From: Syngnathus acus
Lineage: Eukaryota > Chordata > Actinopteri > Syngnathiformes > Syngnathidae
DNA length: 64,000 nucleotides
Assembly (NCBI RefSeq): GCF_901709675.1
Contig: NC_051107.1
Span: forward strand, 4,094,001 to 4,158,000
Direction of reading: 5' to 3'
Each line of letters opens with the position of its first letter. The stretch's first letter is position 1. The position numbers were made by a program, and so were the translations under genes. Of this stretch, positions 61,701 through 64,000 are shown in pieces. The notes beneath the pieces are model-generated. The model was not told the DNA's origin. It made no database searches and was given only the letters and a program-made list of their open reading frames with translations.

Positions 61701-62321
61701 ACTAAGTGGAAACACTCTCGGACCATGGTCTTTGTTTTTCTACTGTAAAATATGTGCTTTGGCGCCTCTCCTCACACTCCCCCCCCCCTGTTAGATGTTG
61801 GTGGTCTTCAAGTCAGCCCCCATCCTGAAGAGAGCCCTGAAGGTCAAGCAGGCCATGATGCAGCTGTACGTGCTGAAGCTGCTTAAAATCCAGACCAAGT
61901 ACTTGGGCCGCCAGTGGAGGAAGAGCAACATGAAGACCATGTCGGCCATCTACCAGAAGGTCCGCCACAGGCTCAATGACGACTGGGCCTACGGGAATGG
62001 TAAAAAAAAAAAACACACCCACCGGTAAATATATTTGACTCTCCAAGTGATGATGTCACCGCCCTGCCAGATATCGACGCACGGCCTTGGGACTTCCAGG
62101 CGGAGGAGTGCGCCCTTCGCGAGAGCATCGAGAAGTTCAACAGCCGGCGCTACGACAAGAACCGCAACGGCCACTTGGCGCCGGTGGACAACTGCCTACA
62201 GAGCGTGCTGGGCCAGCGCGTGGACCTGCCTGACGACTTCCACTACAGCTACGAAATGTGGCTGGAGAGGGAGGTGTTCTCGCAGCCCATCGAGTGGGAG
62301 GGCCTCCTCGTGGAGCCGTGA
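55712..62321 (+). CDS. strip2: Striatin-interacting protein 2 (STRIPAK scaffold), with a frameshift
   Basis: Twenty-two exons: 55712-55822, 56865-56934, 57208-57282, 57470-57604, 57665-57785, 57854-57922, 57982-58088, 58151-58278, 58360-58548, 58834-58884, 59632-59865, 60306-60371, 60452-60515, 60583-60654, 60714-60788, 60853-60950, 61063-61189, 61260-61360, 61471-61537, 61623-61727, 61795-61999, 62071-62321. With one base removed in exon 11 the product would be about 839 residues (human STRIP2 834). The N1221-type domain covers roughly 50-330 and the DUF3402-type domain roughly 440-800 ([58 protein letters not shown]). The end [19 protein letters not shown] favours STRIP2 over STRIP1, as does adjacency to ahcyl2. 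STRIP proteins are core scaffolds of the striatin-PP2A complex that restrains Hippo kinases and affects cell shape. As written, exon 11 has one extra C, so the frame breaks at 59808-59815. Confidence 0.93.
59808..59815 (+). other. C8 run that breaks the strip2 frame
   Basis: Exon 11 enters in phase 0 with a conserved [14 protein letters not shown] segment and should leave in phase 2 with the conserved [16 protein letters not shown] segment. These two lie in different frames, and the switch falls in or near this run of eight C in a proline-rich stretch. The exon is 234 nt where a length of 3n+2 is needed. A one-base homopolymer error or a true allele would both explain it. Confidence 0.85.
60081..60255 (+). 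repeat. A/T-rich tandem duplication in a strip2 intron
   Basis: A unit of ATTAAAACATTTTCAATAAA followed by a GGAAGAATTTA end occurs at about 60081-60134 and 60196-60255, separated by a TA microsatellite (about 60170-60189). It is noncoding and lies 50 bp upstream of the exon starting at 60306. Confidence 0.8.
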
Positions 62322-64000
62322 CGCAAAAACACGACGACTTTGAACGCTCATGGAGGAGCTAGCCAAAAACTGAGGTAGCGTTTTTGTTTTTTTTCAAGAT
62401 GGTAGCTTTGGTCTCCACTCTAAAATTAAATTAAAACACCGTTGGTTTTGAAAAAGACCACGGGGATGAGAGGGAACATCGTAAAGCAATTTCTCCTTCC
62501 TCTCTTAGCTCTTTTGAAAACATGGGTGCTGCTTTGACCCCTTTGATACTTGTTTGTATATTTGTCTGTGGTAAACTTTGTAGTGTCAAGTTGTACATCT
62601 CGCACACAATTTGGAATTTAAAGTGATTTTTTTTTAAAATGTGTTTTATTTAGGAGGCAGGATGAGGATTTTGAAAAGCAGGGTGTCCTAGAAACTTTTG
62701 ACATTTTGTAGACTTGCGGCATAATGTTCCCAACTCAGCAAAAAAATAAATTCCGAGCTGACCAGTTCAATTGACTTACAGCAGGAGGTGAGTTACCCAC
62801 AATCCACAACTGCAGAATACAAATAATAATTTAAAAAATAAATAAAAGCTTATTGTTACCTTCACAAGCACATTGTCGACACAAATTTGTTCTTTTCTCT
62901 AACTGACCTGCCAACTATAAAAACTTCAGGGCAGTGAATCACACGCACAGAGCACAAGCAAAATTGTCACAATGTGTTTAATGTCGTATTGTATTTCAAA
63001 ATATTCTCTTGACGGTTCACAAATGCGCGTGATCACTCCCCCCCCCCCCCCTCTGTTTTTATTACGTCAAAATCTCTGAATAATAATATACATGTAGAAT
63101 CTCAGGTTTCCACAGATCTTATATGGCAAAGGTTTGATCACTTTTAGCTCCTGGACACTTGCACATTCTTCTACTCAACTTTGTTACAGTTGTGCCAAAT
63201 ATGAGTGGCTTTTTAACTTTCTCACTCTCACCTTCATTTTCATGCTGTTTTAAAATGCCAAATGTTATTTATTTTCTACTTCCAAAGTGTACAGTCTATG
63301 AAATTAGACATTTAATGTATCTAGTAGAATATTTCAAATGTAATATTATTGTGGCTATGACCATGACATATAGCTGAGTGGGTATTTTGGGGTGTATGTG
63401 CAATTACAGATCAGCAGAGGCTTTATTGGAGATATAAGTGAATAAAATGACAGTTCCATATTAAACAAATTTTTTTTTTGTGATTTGCATCTATGCCTGA
63501 TTTATTTATTTTTTAAAATGTGCAGTGTGTGGGGTGCAATTATGACTAAGGGGAAAATATAGCACAAAAATCATGGAATAAAAAGGTTTGCTTTCTGGTT
63601 CTCCAGCATATGTAATTATATATATTTCTTCCCTTCCTATATGATAATTATTAAAAAAAATAGCTTTACCGGAAGTGAAAACTTTGACCTCTAAAGTTTG
63701 CCCAATCAACGACCAGCAAGTGCCTGGCTACTTCCTCATGCGGTATTTTGTGTTGTTTTGTTTTATTTTGTTCCTTTCGAGTTCATTTTTTTAACGTGAC
63801 ATTTTATAACACGTCACTTAAACTCATAGCTCAAATTAAAACCTCCTCCACTTTTCCTCAATGAGAAAGAAGCGAGACAGCCTCTTATTTCATTGGAAGC
63901 CGGCCGGTAAGCATTTTAGCACAAGCCCTTCGTGCTAAATTAATACACCGCTTCGTTAAGCGGCGCGTCAAAAGTTTTGTCTTTCTTTATTTGAAGTTTT
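62322..64000 (+). other. strip2 3' UTR and following spacer
   Basis: Likely strip2 3' UTR with several candidate poly(A) signals (AATAAA near 62745, 62839 and 63442) and a C run near 63038-63050. No coding frame can be supported. Near 63887-63909 an ATTGG (inverted CCAAT) is followed by GCCGGCCG and GTAAGC, which could be the first noncoding exon of the next gene, beyond the window. Confidence 0.45.

Overview
The window is nuclear DNA of a ray-finned fish. The evidence is GT-AG introns (many of 70-150 bp), long A/T and C homopolymers, CA/GA/TA microsatellites, a tRNA-derived SINE, and vertebrate protein families with fish-like divergence. Compact genes beside repeat-rich spacers suggest a percomorph teleost; the species cannot be fixed from the sequence. 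Gene models below were built by joining exons by eye at splice sites, checking that reading phase is kept across every junction and that the product matches the remembered family sequence. || Layout: 1-16064 is a gene-poor spacer with degraded repeats. dennd2a (21274-16065, minus) lies head to head with slc37a3 (22509-25288, plus). slc37a3 converges tail to tail with a p21-like CDKN1 gene (28469-27874, minus). A repeat-rich spacer with an inverted-repeat element (30259-30608) follows, then a small suppressor-APC-domain gene (34482-35805, plus) with a solo LTR just after its stop codon. ascl4 (37649-37188, minus) is divergent from prdm4 (38735-41904, plus). Three co-oriented genes follow closely: tmem209 (42587-45355), ahcyl2 (46482-54040) and strip2 (55712-62321). 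The last 1.7 kb holds the strip2 3' region. || The order mixes genes that in human lie on 7q32-q34 (DENND2A, SLC37A3, TMEM209, AHCYL2, STRIP2) with the PRDM4-ASCL4 neighbour pair of 12q23. This is ordinary eukaryotic gene content rather than one pathway: a Rab GEF, an ER sugar-phosphate transporter relative, a CDK inhibitor, a bHLH factor, a PR-domain zinc-finger factor, a nuclear-envelope protein, an IRBIT-like regulator and a STRIPAK scaffold. I found no new biological system. || The most unusual observations are: six scattered ~45-bp relics that all keep the same reverse-transcriptase motif (GVPQGS); a one-base frameshift in a C8 run of strip2; a GC-AG first intron in ahcyl2; an in-frame 99-nt GT-AG segment inside a slc37a3 exon; a solo LTR 18 bp after a stop codon; and regulatory sequence around the CDKN1 gene (let-7 site, AU-rich element, p53 half-site, two candidate 5' exons).
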